NCBI GenBank assembly: GCA_020975725.1
Contig: QXJR01000003.1
Span: 1,302,001 to 1,366,000 of the forward strand
DNA length: 64,000 nt
Direction of reading: 5' to 3'
Origin: Picocystis sp. L7
Lineage: Eukaryota; Chlorophyta; Picocystophyceae; Picocystales; Picocystaceae
Positions 37,442 through 47,997 of the stretch are shown piece by piece (the stretch's first letter is position 1; every line of letters begins with the position of its first letter). The position numbers and the translations under genes were made by a program. Under the pieces are notes generated by a model. It was not told the origin of the DNA. It ran no database searches and worked only from the letters and a program-made list of their open reading frames with translations.

Positions 37442-40400
37442 ATGGCCATGCCGTCGGATTGGATCGCGACGCTGGCCGCGGACCTGCGAGCGATGGCCGA
37501 GGAACCTCCGACGCGTGGAGAAGCCTTCGCCGCGTGGAGGAGCGGGGAAAAAGGGACGAGCCGACACGAACGCGCGCAGGAATCCGCGCGGAAGGCCGCG
37601 TCCGCGCTGCAACGAAGCGACGTGGACGAGGAGACGAAGCTGCAAACGTGCTGGGAGGCCTGCTTCGAAGCGCAACGGTGCCATGCTGGACGCATGCAGG
37701 CCCTGGGACTCGCAGGTGCGCAGAAGATGGCCGCACACGTCGCCATGAACGCTTCCCAGTTCCGACAGATGCGGGACGAGCTGCCGAAACTGGCCACGAG
37801 CGGCGATGGACAAGTGCAGCTGAGGACGCTCCAGGTGCTGCTCACCATGCTCCAAGTGCAACAACAGGTGCAGGAACGAGCAGAAGGCGTGGCCATGGAA
37901 GTGGCCATGCGATTGCGGGCCAACCGGAAGGATCCAGCGGTGAAGAGTGCAGCAGATGCCACCGTGAGACAAGCAGTGGCATGTGCATTGGAAGGCATGG
38001 ACACGGACAGGGAAGGCAAGCCTTGGGAGACCGCGCGTAAAACCAGCAACAACGATCCGCCTGCGCCCCATCCCAAGGATAGTAGCTCCGCTGGAATCGA
38101 TGGTGAAACCAGGCAAGCGCAACGAGACCAGCTGGACATCGCACGAGCCAGCGGAGAGGAGCTGGTGCATGGCATGGTGCAGGACCTCATCACCATGGCA
38201 GGGGAAGGCACGCCCGTGTTCCTCAATGCTCCCGCGTTGCCAAGGAAGCAAGCACTGGAACTCCTCGACATGGCACTGCAAAACCATGCCAACACCCTCC
38301 AACAGAGCAAACGGACCTTGCAAGGATTGCTTCGCAAACGACTGGCACCCCTGCTGCACAAAGTGCTTGCAAAAGCGGCAGGAAGGAACTATGTGCTGGA
38401 CGTTCACGAAAGGGATGCCTTTGCCACCGCAGCCGTCAAATGTGCCACCTCCTTTGTCCTCCAGTTGCACTCCGTCGTAGAGGACGAAGCGTACCAGCTC
38501 CTCGAAGATATTACCTCGCTCAGGGATGGACCCTACACGAATGATATGCCGTTTGAACCTAGGAAGGCGGATGCCTCTGCACTAGCAGCCCTGTGCAGGA
38601 TAGTGTCAGACATGGCGTTCGTCCGTTCCTTGTACGAGAGGAAACGAGGAGTCCTGGGGGAGCAAAATTACCTGCAGAGAACCATCATCATTGCTTCCCA
38701 GGTCACCCGCAGAGCCATGCAGGCTGATCAAGACTGGGAGCCTTGTTCATTGGGTGACGTTGCCGTACAATTTGCTCGTCCTGACCCTGTGCATGAAGAC
38801 GAAATTGCACTGGAAGATCCTGTTGCCCACGCTACACATGAGGCTTCCCTTGCAGTGCTTCTGTTTCTGGGCCTTGCCTCGACCGTTGATCGATTGGCAG
38901 AAGCAGCACAATCGCACCCTAATCCAAACACCGAGCGCGGCTTATTGCCCAGCTGGAAACCAGCGTTGGCCCGTCAGCTCGTTTCGGACTTGTGGGGATC
39001 GCTCCTTCCAGAGCTATCACGATGGCTTTCCTTGTGTAAGGAGCCAGACCACTCCCCCCATGCAGTTGAGTGCATGTCCGTGGCGCTTCTTCGGGCACTT
39101 CAGCAAATTGCACAAGCGGCTTCAGCCGTGCAAGCATCCGCAGCGAGGGACGGTGCACTGGCTACCCTGGGCGCCTATGCACTTCCAAGAACAGACACAG
39201 AATCTGTAGGAGTGGATCAGCTACAGGCCCAAGCCCTGCGCACTCTTTTCAATACCATCCACTGTCTTCACCAGGGCCTCGGTGCAGCATGGAGGATTGT
39301 ACTGTTGCCTCTTCTTGAGCTGGATGCCACGATCGAGCAGGCTGGACTTACTACCGACACAGATAACTACGTCGTGCGAAAGGGCTCCATTGGTAGAACC
39401 TTCAGCAACATGTCAAATTCAGGTTCAATGAGCAGTAGTGGATCCCAAAATACCAAAGCTCAACGCCAAGGGCGGTCGGCCTCTGCAGATAGTGCCCATC
39501 TATCGGTGTTGGCTATTGCATGCACACAACTGTTTGCTGCAACGGCGCTCTGGGACATCGCAGATGCGAAGGATGCTATGGATGCCTTAGCAGCGCTGTC
39601 CCGGGCTGGTTTCACTGGTGCAACACAACGCATGGTTGACATTGCTCTAGCACAGCTTCCTGGATCACCCGCTATGCAGCAGAAGGAGGAAGAGACCATC
39701 CAGAACTCACGGTCAATGGCGGACATCCAGGAGAGGGCGGATACACTTTGGCACTCTTGCTCGCAGCACCTTCTCAAGGACATCATGCGTAGCGATTCTG
39801 CACAGATGCGTCGTGCCGGAGCAGAAGCACTGTCACGAATGGCTGACTTTGCTTTGTCCACGGATAACAAGGACGGTCGCATCAACGGCACTACAAGAGC
39901 GCAGGCTGCGGTTCAACTTTGGTGCAACTGCACCAATAAGGAAAGTGGTCTATCGGCCGATGTTGTAAGCGCCGCATGGGAGGCATTGCGTCGAAGTGCC
40001 TCGCAGCATTCAGAGCCGCTTTCTCGTGCCTGGGACACCTTGCTACCCTTGCTAGCATCTGCTGCAAAAGAAGGTATCTGTGTTGCGGCTGCCTTTGACG
40101 TGACTCAGCGTTTGGTGGAAGACGAATTGCATGTGTTGCCATGGAAGGCACACAAGGCACTGGCCGATACTTTGTATTGCTTTTGCACCCAATGCAATGA
40201 CCTGAATGCGTCTTTGACTGCTATCAGGCTCCTGTGGAATGTGATAGATGCACACGCACGTCTGCTCGAAAAAGAGGGTGCCGGTCAGGAAGCGTCAGAG
40301 GCTCTGTCTCTTCAAGCGTTTGCAGCACTGGGTGCCTGCTTGGTCGATGAGCGGCCTGAGGTGCGTTTGGGAGCCTTGCGAACACTTGTGGCTGCACTTG

Positions 40401-42166
40401 GAGGCCGGGCTGGAAGGAGCCTTAGCTCAGATGCAAAGCTTTCTGCCTTGGCATATGCTATGTTACCCCGATTGGGTCAAGTCCAAGCTCTAAGGAATGC
40501 AAGTTGCCAATCGCTGGTAAGGCGCTCTGTGTCCTCCCACTCTGGTCAGCAACGTTCAAACAGCGCCGCAAGTAACAAGTTACTGCTGGTCCACCACTCT
40601 AGGGATACTGCTTGGAAGGCATGGGACGAGACTCTGTCAGAAGCCATTTCTGGAACAGCTCGCACCGCTTTGCTACTCCTGCCGACATTGGCTGATGCAC
40701 GGTCTCCACGTACGACACCAGGTTCATGGTTCAAGTTCCGCTCCACGAATTCGGAGGACGATGAAATGAGGTCCTACCTCCGAGAGAAGGAGAAGGAGCT
40801 GCAATTGACAGTAGAAACAGCAGAAGAACTGGCTGAAGCAGCTGGTGAACTGCTGCGCCAAGCAGAGGCACCATCCTGGCAAGAAGCATGGCGCCGCACT
40901 TGTGCGACCCTAGCACACTTTGCCCACGATACAAGTGACATTGCTGCAACAGCTGCTGTGCGGGCGTTGGAATCCCTCTGCGACAATTCCTTGGACCCAA
41001 TGGCAAGAAAGTCTGCTTGCGATACCCTTGCCCTCCTTGTTCTTGATGGAGTTGTGCCATCAGCAAAGGCAAGGAAAGCTCTTGGCACAGCCTTGCAGAA
41101 CGCCAGGCATTCATTGATGTGCAAGGAAGAAGAAGACATTATGGATGCAAGGTTACTCCAGGCCTTGCGTCAAGTGGCACCTGACAGTGTAGTGGCATGG
41201 AGAGAGGCTCTGCACGCAACCCCCCAGCCTTGCGGCGAGGGAGCATCCACTGTGATGCTTGAGGAAGCATGTAAGCTGCTACAGGATGCCAGCGTGGAGC
41301 TCTCCTTGATTGCAGAGACCAGCTTAGCCCTGCCTACATGGGCTAAATCACTTAGCCAAGCTTGTACTGCGGCTGATGCTCTTGCAGCCGCATGCCAGCG
41401 AGGGTCCCCAGACTCCTTTCATGCTCTTGCCAAGCTTTGCACGGAAAGAGCATGTGTTGGAGTTGCCCAGGCCATTGCAAAAGTCTTTGCCATAGAGCGT
41501 TCTTCCTCCACCTACTACTCGCCCACCATGGTGCATGAAGATGGTGAGGAGACGTCTGCAGAAGAACCTCGTCCTCTCTTGGATTCCAAGCTGGCCCTGG
41601 TCGATGCTCTGTATGCAGCAGCAAAAAGGTGTCGTGCACGCGAGGAACGCAACCGTTCGGCGTCCTTTGCATCAGCCTTGGAGGTGATTGCCGTTTGCAA
41701 GCAGGCCGAGCTGCGGGAGAGCGCCATGGATGCCTTGCAACAGCTTTGTGGGCCCAATGGAGCGGCTGAAGACGCCCTCCCACGTTGGTTGAATCGATGT
41801 CGATTGGAGGCCAATTCTCATAGTGTCCAACGCAGGAAGCGTGCGTTGGAGAGACTGGGAGAGCTCTATGTTTCTAGGCAGGCGGTGCGGGATGCATTGA
41901 AGGCTTTGACGGAGAACATCGGTGTTTCCCTTGGGGGAATGGAGGAAATGCTGGTACTTTTGGAAGGGGATCCTCCAACCGAAGCACAGGCTCAGGAGCA
42001 CCTTTTGTTTGCATACGAAGCTGTCTGCAAAGCGGCTCAGGTATCGCTGGGACAGCCCAAAGGCACGGAGCAGAAAGGGGCGGGAGAAGAACAAGAGGTG
42101 CACCTTCTGGCCATCGGTTTGCTGATGCGGATCGGGACAATACTGGGCTTGTTGGGCCGAAGGTAG
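37442..42166 (+). CDS. MON2 homologue (BIG/GBF-related Golgi scaffold)
   Basis: About 1574 residues. MON2 resembles the large Arf-GEFs but lacks a Sec7 domain and works in endosome-Golgi and vacuolar traffic. Seen here: an N-terminal DCB-like helical region (LQTCWEACFEAQRCHAGRM, then QMRDELPKLA and LRTLQVLLTMLQVQ), a HUS-like region (ALELLDMALQNHANTLQQS, LLRKRLAPLLHKVL), and HEAT-like repeats to the end. No Sec7 catalytic motif is visible. The start at 37442 gives MAMPSDWIATLAADLRAMAE, matching the usual MON2 start of a short helix; the 65 open codons upstream are not helix-like. AATAAA at 42194. It is convergent with PITHD1. Confidence 0.8.
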   Translation: MAMPSDWIATLAADLRAMAEEPPTRGEAFAAWRSGEKGTSRHERAQESARKAASALQRSDVDEETKLQTCWEACFEAQRCHAGRMQALGLAGAQKMAAHVAMNASQFRQMRDELPKLATSGDGQVQLRTLQVLLTMLQVQQQVQERAEGVAMEVAMRLRANRKDPAVKSAADATVRQAVACALEGMDTDREGKPWETARKTSNNDPPAPHPKDSSSAGIDGETRQAQRDQLDIARASGEELVHGMVQDLITMAGEGTPVFLNAPALPRKQALELLDMALQNHANTLQQSKRTLQGLLRKRLAPLLHKVLAKAAGRNYVLDVHERDAFATAAVKCATSFVLQLHSVVEDEAYQLLEDITSLRDGPYTNDMPFEPRKADASALAALCRIVSDMAFVRSLYERKRGVLGEQNYLQRTIIIASQVTRRAMQADQDWEPCSLGDVAVQFARPDPVHEDEIALEDPVAHATHEASLAVLLFLGLASTVDRLAEAAQSHPNPNTERGLLPSWKPALARQLVSDLWGSLLPELSRWLSLCKEPDHSPHAVECMSVALLRALQQIAQAASAVQASAARDGALATLGAYALPRTDTESVGVDQLQAQALRTLFNTIHCLHQGLGAAWRIVLLPLLELDATIEQAGLTTDTDNYVVRKGSIGRTFSNMSNSGSMSSSGSQNTKAQRQGRSASADSAHLSVLAIACTQLFAATALWDIADAKDAMDALAALSRAGFTGATQRMVDIALAQLPGSPAMQQKEEETIQNSRSMADIQERADTLWHSCSQHLLKDIMRSDSAQMRRAGAEALSRMADFALSTDNKDGRINGTTRAQAAVQLWCNCTNKESGLSADVVSAAWEALRRSASQHSEPLSRAWDTLLPLLASAAKEGICVAAAFDVTQRLVEDELHVLPWKAHKALADTLYCFCTQCNDLNASLTAIRLLWNVIDAHARLLEKEGAGQEASEALSLQAFAALGACLVDERPEVRLGALRTLVAALGGRAGRSLSSDAKLSALAYAMLPRLGQVQALRNASCQSLVRRSVSSHSGQQRSNSAASNKLLLVHHSRDTAWKAWDETLSEAISGTARTALLLLPTLADARSPRTTPGSWFKFRSTNSEDDEMRSYLREKEKELQLTVETAEELAEAAGELLRQAEAPSWQEAWRRTCATLAHFAHDTSDIAATAAVRALESLCDNSLDPMARKSACDTLALLVLDGVVPSAKARKALGTALQNARHSLMCKEEEDIMDARLLQALRQVAPDSVVAWREALHATPQPCGEGASTVMLEEACKLLQDASVELSLIAETSLALPTWAKSLSQACTAADALAAACQRGSPDSFHALAKLCTERACVGVAQAIAKVFAIERSSSTYYSPTMVHEDGEETSAEEPRPLLDSKLALVDALYAAAKRCRAREERNRSASFASALEVIAVCKQAELRESAMDALQQLCGPNGAAEDALPRWLNRCRLEANSHSVQRRKRALERLGELYVSRQAVRDALKALTENIGVSLGGMEEMLVLLEGDPPTEAQAQEHLLFAYEAVCKAAQVSLGQPKGTEQKGAGEEQEVHLLAIGLLMRIGTILGLLGRR

Positions 42167-42495
42167 CCTTGTGAAGCTCCCCTTGGGTTTTGAAATAAAA
42201 GAGCCGCTTGCTTCACTGGTTTCGATTGCAAGGACGCACGCCGTCCCGTTTTTTCATCGGTTTGCTGGTCGCATGCATTCAAGCGTCCACTATCGCACCG
42301 CTTCCTTGGGTCCCGCTTGTCCGCCCGTGGGTCGTGTTCCACGCGCGTTTTCATCTCTCTCTTCATGATCCAAAATTGCGTCGGTTGTCCGCGCGCCGTT
42401 CCCTGGGCCCGTTCTTCATCTTCTGGGCATCGCAAGTACATCGAGGTCTATGGACAGCCGTCTTCGGTCGGACGGGTGTTCTGGATGGTCCTCGT
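42167..42495. other. Gap between convergent MON2 and PITHD1 genes
   Basis: 329 bp holding the MON2 AATAAA at 42194 and probably both 3' untranslated ends. Nothing else was recognised. Confidence 0.55.
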
Positions 42496-43128
42496 TCAGA
42501 GGATGGTGCTTGGTGCGCCGTCCTCGGCTGCGGTGCGGTGATCTTGTACGTTGGGTTTGGCCTCGTAGATCACTTGTTTGGGAGGTTCTCTGGCCGTGTG
42601 CAGCACCCTACCTTTGAATCCCACGAACTGCAGCTCTGTGCAACCTTGATGGACCAAGTTGTCGATGAAGTGGAGGGTGATGCACCTGACTTTTCCAAAC
42701 TTGGTGGGTCGCAAGGGATACTCCACGTGTCCAAGGTTGTGATCGTCGATCAGATCCAGCTCTTGCTGCGGCGGGAGCTGTTCCGCCACGTCGAAATCCA
42801 CGTCCTCGCGGTTCACAAACAACCGCACGCGGCTGGGACCGCTCCCATTCGCACCACCCACGACGCAGAGTGCGCTGCACTGCACGTCCTTGTCGAATGG
42901 GACGTGCAGCAGCATCTCTCGATCGTCCACGTCGCTGCAGACCCGAGCCGACGCGTCGGCGCGACGTTCCCAGTCTCGCAGGAGCTCCTTGGGCGCACTT
43001 CCGCTTCCGTTCAAGCAGGACACGCGCGCTGCATCCACCGCTTCGTGCAGCGACCACAGCTTGGCGCACTCGTGCGCGTCGCAGTCGTGGTCGTGCGCGC
43101 AGCATCCGCCGTTCGAGGAAGGCGGCAT
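42496..43128 (-). CDS. PITH-domain protein, PITHD1-like
   Basis: 210 residues, the usual size. The PITH domain is a jelly-roll fold that in TXNL1 binds the proteasome; PITHD1 is the stand-alone form. Seen here: a His/Cys-rich head (CCAHDHDCDAHEC), then the PITH domain with LHEAVDAARVSCLNG, the conserved acidic DVDDREMLLHVPF, VRLFVNREDVDFDVAE and LQFVGFKGRV. It ends with the family's poorly conserved tail. The start is the ATG at 43128; four in-frame codons upstream begin with TTG. A short tandem repeat sits directly upstream and is probably in its leader. Confidence 0.9.
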   Translation of the reverse strand: MPPSSNGGCCAHDHDCDAHECAKLWSLHEAVDAARVSCLNGSGSAPKELLRDWERRADASARVCSDVDDREMLLHVPFDKDVQCSALCVVGGANGSGPSRVRLFVNREDVDFDVAEQLPPQQELDLIDDHNLGHVEYPLRPTKFGKVRCITLHFIDNLVHQGCTELQFVGFKGRVLHTAREPPKQVIYEAKPNVQDHRTAAEDGAPSTIL

Positions 43129-43144
43129 GGCGCACCCCAACTAT

Positions 43145-43232
43145 CCAACACAATCCGACACAATCCGACACAATCCGACACAACAACGAGACACAACGAC
43201 GAGATACAACGTGACACAACGACGAGACAGGT
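43145..43232. repeat. Short tandem repeat upstream of PITHD1
   Basis: About three copies of ACACAATCCG (10 bp), followed by imperfect copies of ACACAACGACGAG. It begins 17 bp upstream of the PITHD1 ATG, so it probably lies in the 5' leader or core promoter. Confidence 0.8.
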
Positions 43233-44907
43233 CACGAGGCAGGTGATCGTGTGTGTGTGTCCACCCGAATCGAATCGAACCGAATCCCATCCCACAGGGT
43301 AGGGACGAAGCGATGCAGATGATGAAGAAGGAGAAGAGGGACGACGGGAAGGCCAAGCGCATCGCAAGAGAGGAAGGGAGGCGGGCGTGGTGCGCGAATG
43401 GATGGGAAGGCGTCCTCCTCCGCTGCAGCGGGATCCTGCGGCCGTGCTCGGGAAAGGTGGTTCGAGGACGCGTTGCTTGGTCGACCGTGCACTAGTTGGC
43501 CGATGTATGGAGAGGAATGCGGCGTCAAGGAGGAACAAGAGAGGTGCATATGATGGGGAGAAGGGTAGGAGGATGGACTCCACCGCAATCCGAGCAAGGT
43601 CGTGGATGCTTCAAAACAAGAAATGCAAGAATGTAGACAACACAACCAAGATAGATGGCAAAGACGACACAAAGGGTCGAGCGCAGGTGGCAAGGGTGGG
43701 AGGGGGGCGAAAAAAAAATAGTATAGAGAAACAAACACTCTTCAAGAGTGTGCGAGACATGGACAACATGGAAGCAACCGCGGATGGCAAAATGCACACC
43801 GAGGCCGAGACGCCAAAGTCTACATGGACCACACAAGCTCAGGGGCGCAAGAGCAAGCATAGTGATTCCACGGTCATCGTGCTCTACCTCCATCTCTATG
43901 CTAAAGCGATAGCCCGTCCAATAGGCATGAGAACACAGCGACTCGTTGTTCATCCGTGAGGGAGGAGAGGATGAGGAACTCCTAGTAAGTCTCCAGCAAC
44001 GCATTGCGGTTTGATCATGAAGGAGCGAAAGAACTATTACTAGTGCCCTCTTCTACGTCTGACATCACAACCCCGAACATCCGCTGAATCGGCAATATTT
44101 TTATCTTTGACATGCGTACAAACATGGTTAGGGGAAAGCCCAACCTACTTGAGCAAAAAAGTAAGGAGAGTGAAAGCGGTGCCCGTCAATACCATGCCAA
44201 GGCCCGCCGTCAAGGTGTTGCGTGATACATAACAAATGGGATCTCTCGATTGCACCGAGTCATTTAGCAACACTTGATCACCTTTGTTGATCCGGATGAG
44301 CTGAAATCGTTCCTAAATTTTCGGTAGGGTCCTCACCTTACTTTCGAAAGTGCTTGCAATGCGACATGCCGATGGATCCAAATATTGCTCTCGATTGCGA
44401 TAGAGCAATGATCTTTCACAACGGCATGACCAAGGAAAAAACTTTACTTTGGGATGATTCAACGCTAGCGGGACAAACCGCTTGGGAATTGGTCGTAAAT
44501 CTATAGTTGACCCCCGAATTCCGAGAATATATTTCTTTGATTCACGGAGTGCTTCTACATCGGGCACAACACACTACATATGCGTACGACAGGTACAAGT
44601 CTTGTTTGCATGTCGTGAAACAGAAAAGATGATGGAACGTTCAGTTCATGTTACTTTCTTATTTGCATCTTGCCATGCGTTTTCTGGTTAAGAGAATTTG
44701 CCAATGATAGCTAGGCAAGTTGCAAATCCAAAATTCCAACACTTGGCCGTAGTGACACAAATACCGAATGGTCAACAATGCCAGGACTGGCAACAAGCCA
44801 GTATACTTTCTGTGTGGTATGCCGAAGGTGATGAATGGCTATGGCAGAATCTCTTTCAGAGATCCCTCCCAAACATGCCTGCACAGGAGTACTTTTTGGT
44901 AAAAGCT
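43233..44907. other. 1.7-kb gap between PITHD1 and glycosyltransferase
   Basis: No recognisable gene. Short frames around 43387-43960 and 44698-45081 have no family resemblance; the latter overlaps the glycosyltransferase on the opposite strand. The middle (about 44000-44700) is relatively AT-rich. Confidence 0.5.
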
Positions 44908-46200
44908 TTATGGGTGAAATCGCTTCCACTGGTCAAGATATGTCAGCACATATTCTGCAGCCAGAACTGCTCCATTTATCTCTTTCTGAATGTGAATGCC
45001 AATGTCATGGGCTTTGGAGGCAAATCGTGGTTCCAAGCAAGCTTCCATTTGTCTTCGAAGATTGTCCATACTTTTTTCTGATGTGATGGTCTTTGCGGGA
45101 AGACAGCCTGCGCATACCCCAAGGGTGCATGTAAGATCTGCCCAGAAAAATTGATCGAATTCTATGGGGCAAACCATTTGTGGTTTGCCGCAGGTGAATG
45201 CCTTTCCGGCAGTACCTGCACCGCCATGATGCACGATCAAGCGACATCGAGGAAATATCAGATCGTGAGGTACATCCTGGATCCATAGCAGCCCTTCAGA
45301 GGCGAAGCCCAGATTATCTCCATGGCCAAGGATCACCCTGTGTCCTAGTTGAAGCGCAGCTTCTGTCAGCCTTTTCAGGACCTCGGTTTTGTCTTCTGAT
45401 GTGGTAGAACCTAGGCCAACAAAGATGGGCATTTGTCCAGCAGCAAGAAATTCTTCTACGTGCACTGGGAGTTGAGGATGTGTTAGCTCTACAGTGTTGT
45501 GGAAGTAGCCGCATATGAACGTGTGATCGTTCCAATCTGCAGGTCTGGGCAGAACAGTAGGGCTCCATCCACAGAGCGTGAGAGTGCGCTTCTGCAGCAA
45601 CGAAACATAATGGCCTCCCTGCGGAGCGGGTGGCAGTCCAAGTCTTTTCCTCCACTGGTTGATCTGTCGTTCGAAAGGCTTCCAGCACACGTACTCTTGC
45701 AGCATGTAAGATCTGTAATTGCCGAGTGGTGTGCTTGGAATCGAGATCTCCCCTCTCTTTCCCTGTACGGCCAGAAAGGACTTGGCGAAGAAGAAGCAGG
45801 GAAACTCTTTGGTTCTGGTGAAGGGCGTCAGCCAGAGCGCCACGGCTGGGATCTTCATCTTCTCTGCCAGATGGACTGCGTACACGGTGAACCAGTTGAA
45901 GAGGATGCAATCCACCCCCTCTGCGGCGGCCTCCAGGTCTTCCAGCTGTTTCTCCCACGTCTGTTGAGCTTCTCCACCATCCGTGTGTCTACCATTGCCT
46001 CTTCCATTGCTGCTGCTGCCAGCCAGAGGCCACCACTCCACACCTGTGCCATCCGCCAGCCTGGACCACTCCACCTGGCAGAGCAGCCTGGCCTCCACGC
46101 CGCGCTCCTGCACCGCCTTGGCGACGTGCAGCACCGGTTCGACGTCTCCACGCGATCCACCTGCGCACAGGACCACGCGACGGCGCCTGCTTGCGTCCAT
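44908..46200 (-). CDS. UDP-sugar glycosyltransferase, sterol-glucosyltransferase (UGT80) like
   Basis: 430 residues. GT1-family UGT80 enzymes transfer glucose from UDP-glucose to the 3-hydroxyl of membrane sterols. Seen here: an N-terminal Rossmann start VVLCAGGSRGDVEPVLHVA, an acceptor-domain signature FNWFTVYAVHLAEKMKIPAV, and the C-terminal nucleotide-binding signature FVGLGST, then HHGGAGT at His324-Thr330. The GSRGDVEP and HHGGAGT motifs are typical of sterol glucosyltransferases and their bacterial kin. The start at 46200 gives MDASRRRRVV; 62 codons are open upstream but look random. No PH or GRAM domain is attached, as in plant forms. Substrate is inferred. It lies 189 bp downstream of the DEP gene on the same strand. 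Confidence 0.82.
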   Translation of the reverse strand: MDASRRRRVVLCAGGSRGDVEPVLHVAKAVQERGVEARLLCQVEWSRLADGTGVEWWPLAGSSSNGRGNGRHTDGGEAQQTWEKQLEDLEAAAEGVDCILFNWFTVYAVHLAEKMKIPAVALWLTPFTRTKEFPCFFFAKSFLAVQGKRGEISIPSTPLGNYRSYMLQEYVCWKPFERQINQWRKRLGLPPAPQGGHYVSLLQKRTLTLCGWSPTVLPRPADWNDHTFICGYFHNTVELTHPQLPVHVEEFLAAGQMPIFVGLGSTTSEDKTEVLKRLTEAALQLGHRVILGHGDNLGFASEGLLWIQDVPHDLIFPRCRLIVHHGGAGTAGKAFTCGKPQMVCPIEFDQFFWADLTCTLGVCAGCLPAKTITSEKSMDNLRRQMEACLEPRFASKAHDIGIHIQKEINGAVLAAEYVLTYLDQWKRFHP

Positions 46201-46389
46201 CCTCGCTTGCGCGCGGCCAGGCGCGAATGAGAAGTCCAATCGGCATTCCCGAGGGTGTCGGTTGGAGACTTGGGAAAGGGTGGAAGAAACCTTGTACAGG
46301 CGTCCGTGGACCTCGCCCCGGACGCACAACAAATGCATACAACGGTGTGGGGTCAAATGGATGCCCATGCCGTGCCCTGAAGCCAAAGA

Positions 46390-47997
46390 TCAACATGGGT
46401 TCAAAGGCTGCACTACCAAAGACTCGTGCCAGAGTTCAAAACGCCACAAGTATTCCTCCTGACGCGTCTTGGCCATGATAGCTACCGGCTGAGCGTTCAG
46501 GTACTTGGCCAACTCGAAATTCCCGACCCCGGTGTTCAAGCTCATCGTGGATACATCCAAAGCGTGCTGCCAAAAGGTGAAGGTGTAGACGTCCCTCGTG
46601 TTGTAAGAAAGCTTCTTCAGCGCGGAAGGAGACGTGAGAATCTTTTTGCGGGTCCCCGCTTTGATGGGGGTTCCGTCCTCCCTACACAGTGGAGGCCCCG
46701 CAGAGGACATGTCCTCGTCAAATGGTGCTGTGATAGTAGGTGCACTGTCCTCGTCCGGAGAGATGCAGATGACCTGGCTGGAAGAGGCGAGTTTCGACAG
46801 TAGCTTTGGCTTTGCCGATGTGATTCCGGATGCCTTCATCGTGGGAGACACAGCGGACAAGATGCTCACCACCAGATTCACAAACCATATGCTGGGCAAG
46901 TTCAGCAACGGCCTGAACCATTCTTGGCCGGTAAACACGTCGTTGAAGCTAACCTCCTTCTTGAACCTACCTTGCACCACCGTCTGCAAACGCCTTCGTC
47001 GACCGGCAAAGATGCTATCTGGCGAATCATCCAATCCCGCGATGTAGACCACCATTCTACCTTTGAAGTAGGGAGACTCAAACTCAATGGGAGTATTGCC
47101 ATTGATGGGCAGATTGTTTTGATCCATGTCCGCATTGAGAATTTCCGTATTTACTACTGCTTTGTTCACGCGCATGAGAAGAGGACGGTGCTTCCATTCG
47201 TCCAGTGGAGGAAGCTGCTGCAGCGAAGTCTCCTGCAAAGATGGCGCTCTGGTGACCGGGATGTGCTCCGCGGTCTGCATGCCTTGTTGATAGACGTTGA
47301 AATAATCTGGCACGTGGATTTTCCGAAGTTTCCTGTTGTATCGGTAGACCTCCAGGAGGTGGAACGAGCAAAGTACACAAACCATGAATGCAGGGACTCG
47401 GCAGCTCTCGTAAGCAGACAACACGATAAAGGACAGCATCAACAAAAGCGAAGTTGCAGAAATCAAACTTCTTTGGACCCCATTCAATCCAAGCTTCAAT
47501 GCGCTCAGGCTGTCCACTACCCTGATGTGGTCTTCTCCGACCTGTTGCAGGGCAGCAGCTAGGCTCTCCATTCCGTTCTCCGTGTTCTTCTCCACCTTGT
47601 TGAGAGACCTCTGGACCCTCGCAACTTCTTTCGCCAGGCTCCAGCTTGGATTTTGCTTCACTTTTCCCAGCGTCTTGTGCTTTGTTTTCCTTGTTTTCAG
47701 AGAATCTTCCACCAGCCCGTCTTTTTCGTCGAGGTTGAACCGGTAGAAGAGGTAGGCGTTCTGGAAGAGGTGTTCGTGGCAGACGTGGTGCAGCAGTCCC
47801 ATGAGAAGCATTCGGTTGCCGAGTTCCACGGCCTCTTCTGCGTCGATTGCGTGTCCTTGCTCCACCAACCAGTGCACCGCTTGTTCACCGACGAAACAGG
47901 ACGTGTACATCTGCAGGTGGTACATCCGATCCTTGATGGACACACCTCTTCGCATCTCTTCCGCCAGCCGCACGATCTCCATCTCGTCTCCCGCCAT
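46390..47997 (-). CDS. DEP-domain and DUF1769 membrane-associated protein
   Basis: 535 residues, function unknown. Residues about 8-95 form a DEP domain (RMYHLQMYTSCFVGEQAVHWLVEQ begins it; shown split: YTSCFVGEQAVHWLV, AVELGNRMLLMGLLHHV). DEP domains bind membranes or GPCR/small-GTPase partners. Two hydrophobic segments at about 175-215 follow (LISATSLLLMLSFIVLSAY; AFMVCVLCSFHLLEVY). A DUF1769-like domain occupies about 300-390 (GRMVVYIAGLDDSP, FAGRRRRLQTVVQGRF, EEVSFNDVFTGQEW-like). DUF1769 proteins are known mainly from fungi, often as lipid-binding-like modules. The ATG at 47997 (GCCATGC region) fits. It shares an upstream region rich in E2F-like sites with the TPR gene. Confidence 0.75.
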   Translation of the reverse strand: MAGDEMEIVRLAEEMRRGVSIKDRMYHLQMYTSCFVGEQAVHWLVEQGHAIDAEEAVELGNRMLLMGLLHHVCHEHLFQNAYLFYRFNLDEKDGLVEDSLKTRKTKHKTLGKVKQNPSWSLAKEVARVQRSLNKVEKNTENGMESLAAALQQVGEDHIRVVDSLSALKLGLNGVQRSLISATSLLLMLSFIVLSAYESCRVPAFMVCVLCSFHLLEVYRYNRKLRKIHVPDYFNVYQQGMQTAEHIPVTRAPSLQETSLQQLPPLDEWKHRPLLMRVNKAVVNTEILNADMDQNNLPINGNTPIEFESPYFKGRMVVYIAGLDDSPDSIFAGRRRRLQTVVQGRFKKEVSFNDVFTGQEWFRPLLNLPSIWFVNLVVSILSAVSPTMKASGITSAKPKLLSKLASSSQVICISPDEDSAPTITAPFDEDMSSAGPPLCREDGTPIKAGTRKKILTSPSALKKLSYNTRDVYTFTFWQHALDVSTMSLNTGVGNFELAKYLNAQPVAIMAKTRQEEYLWRFELWHESLVVQPLNPC

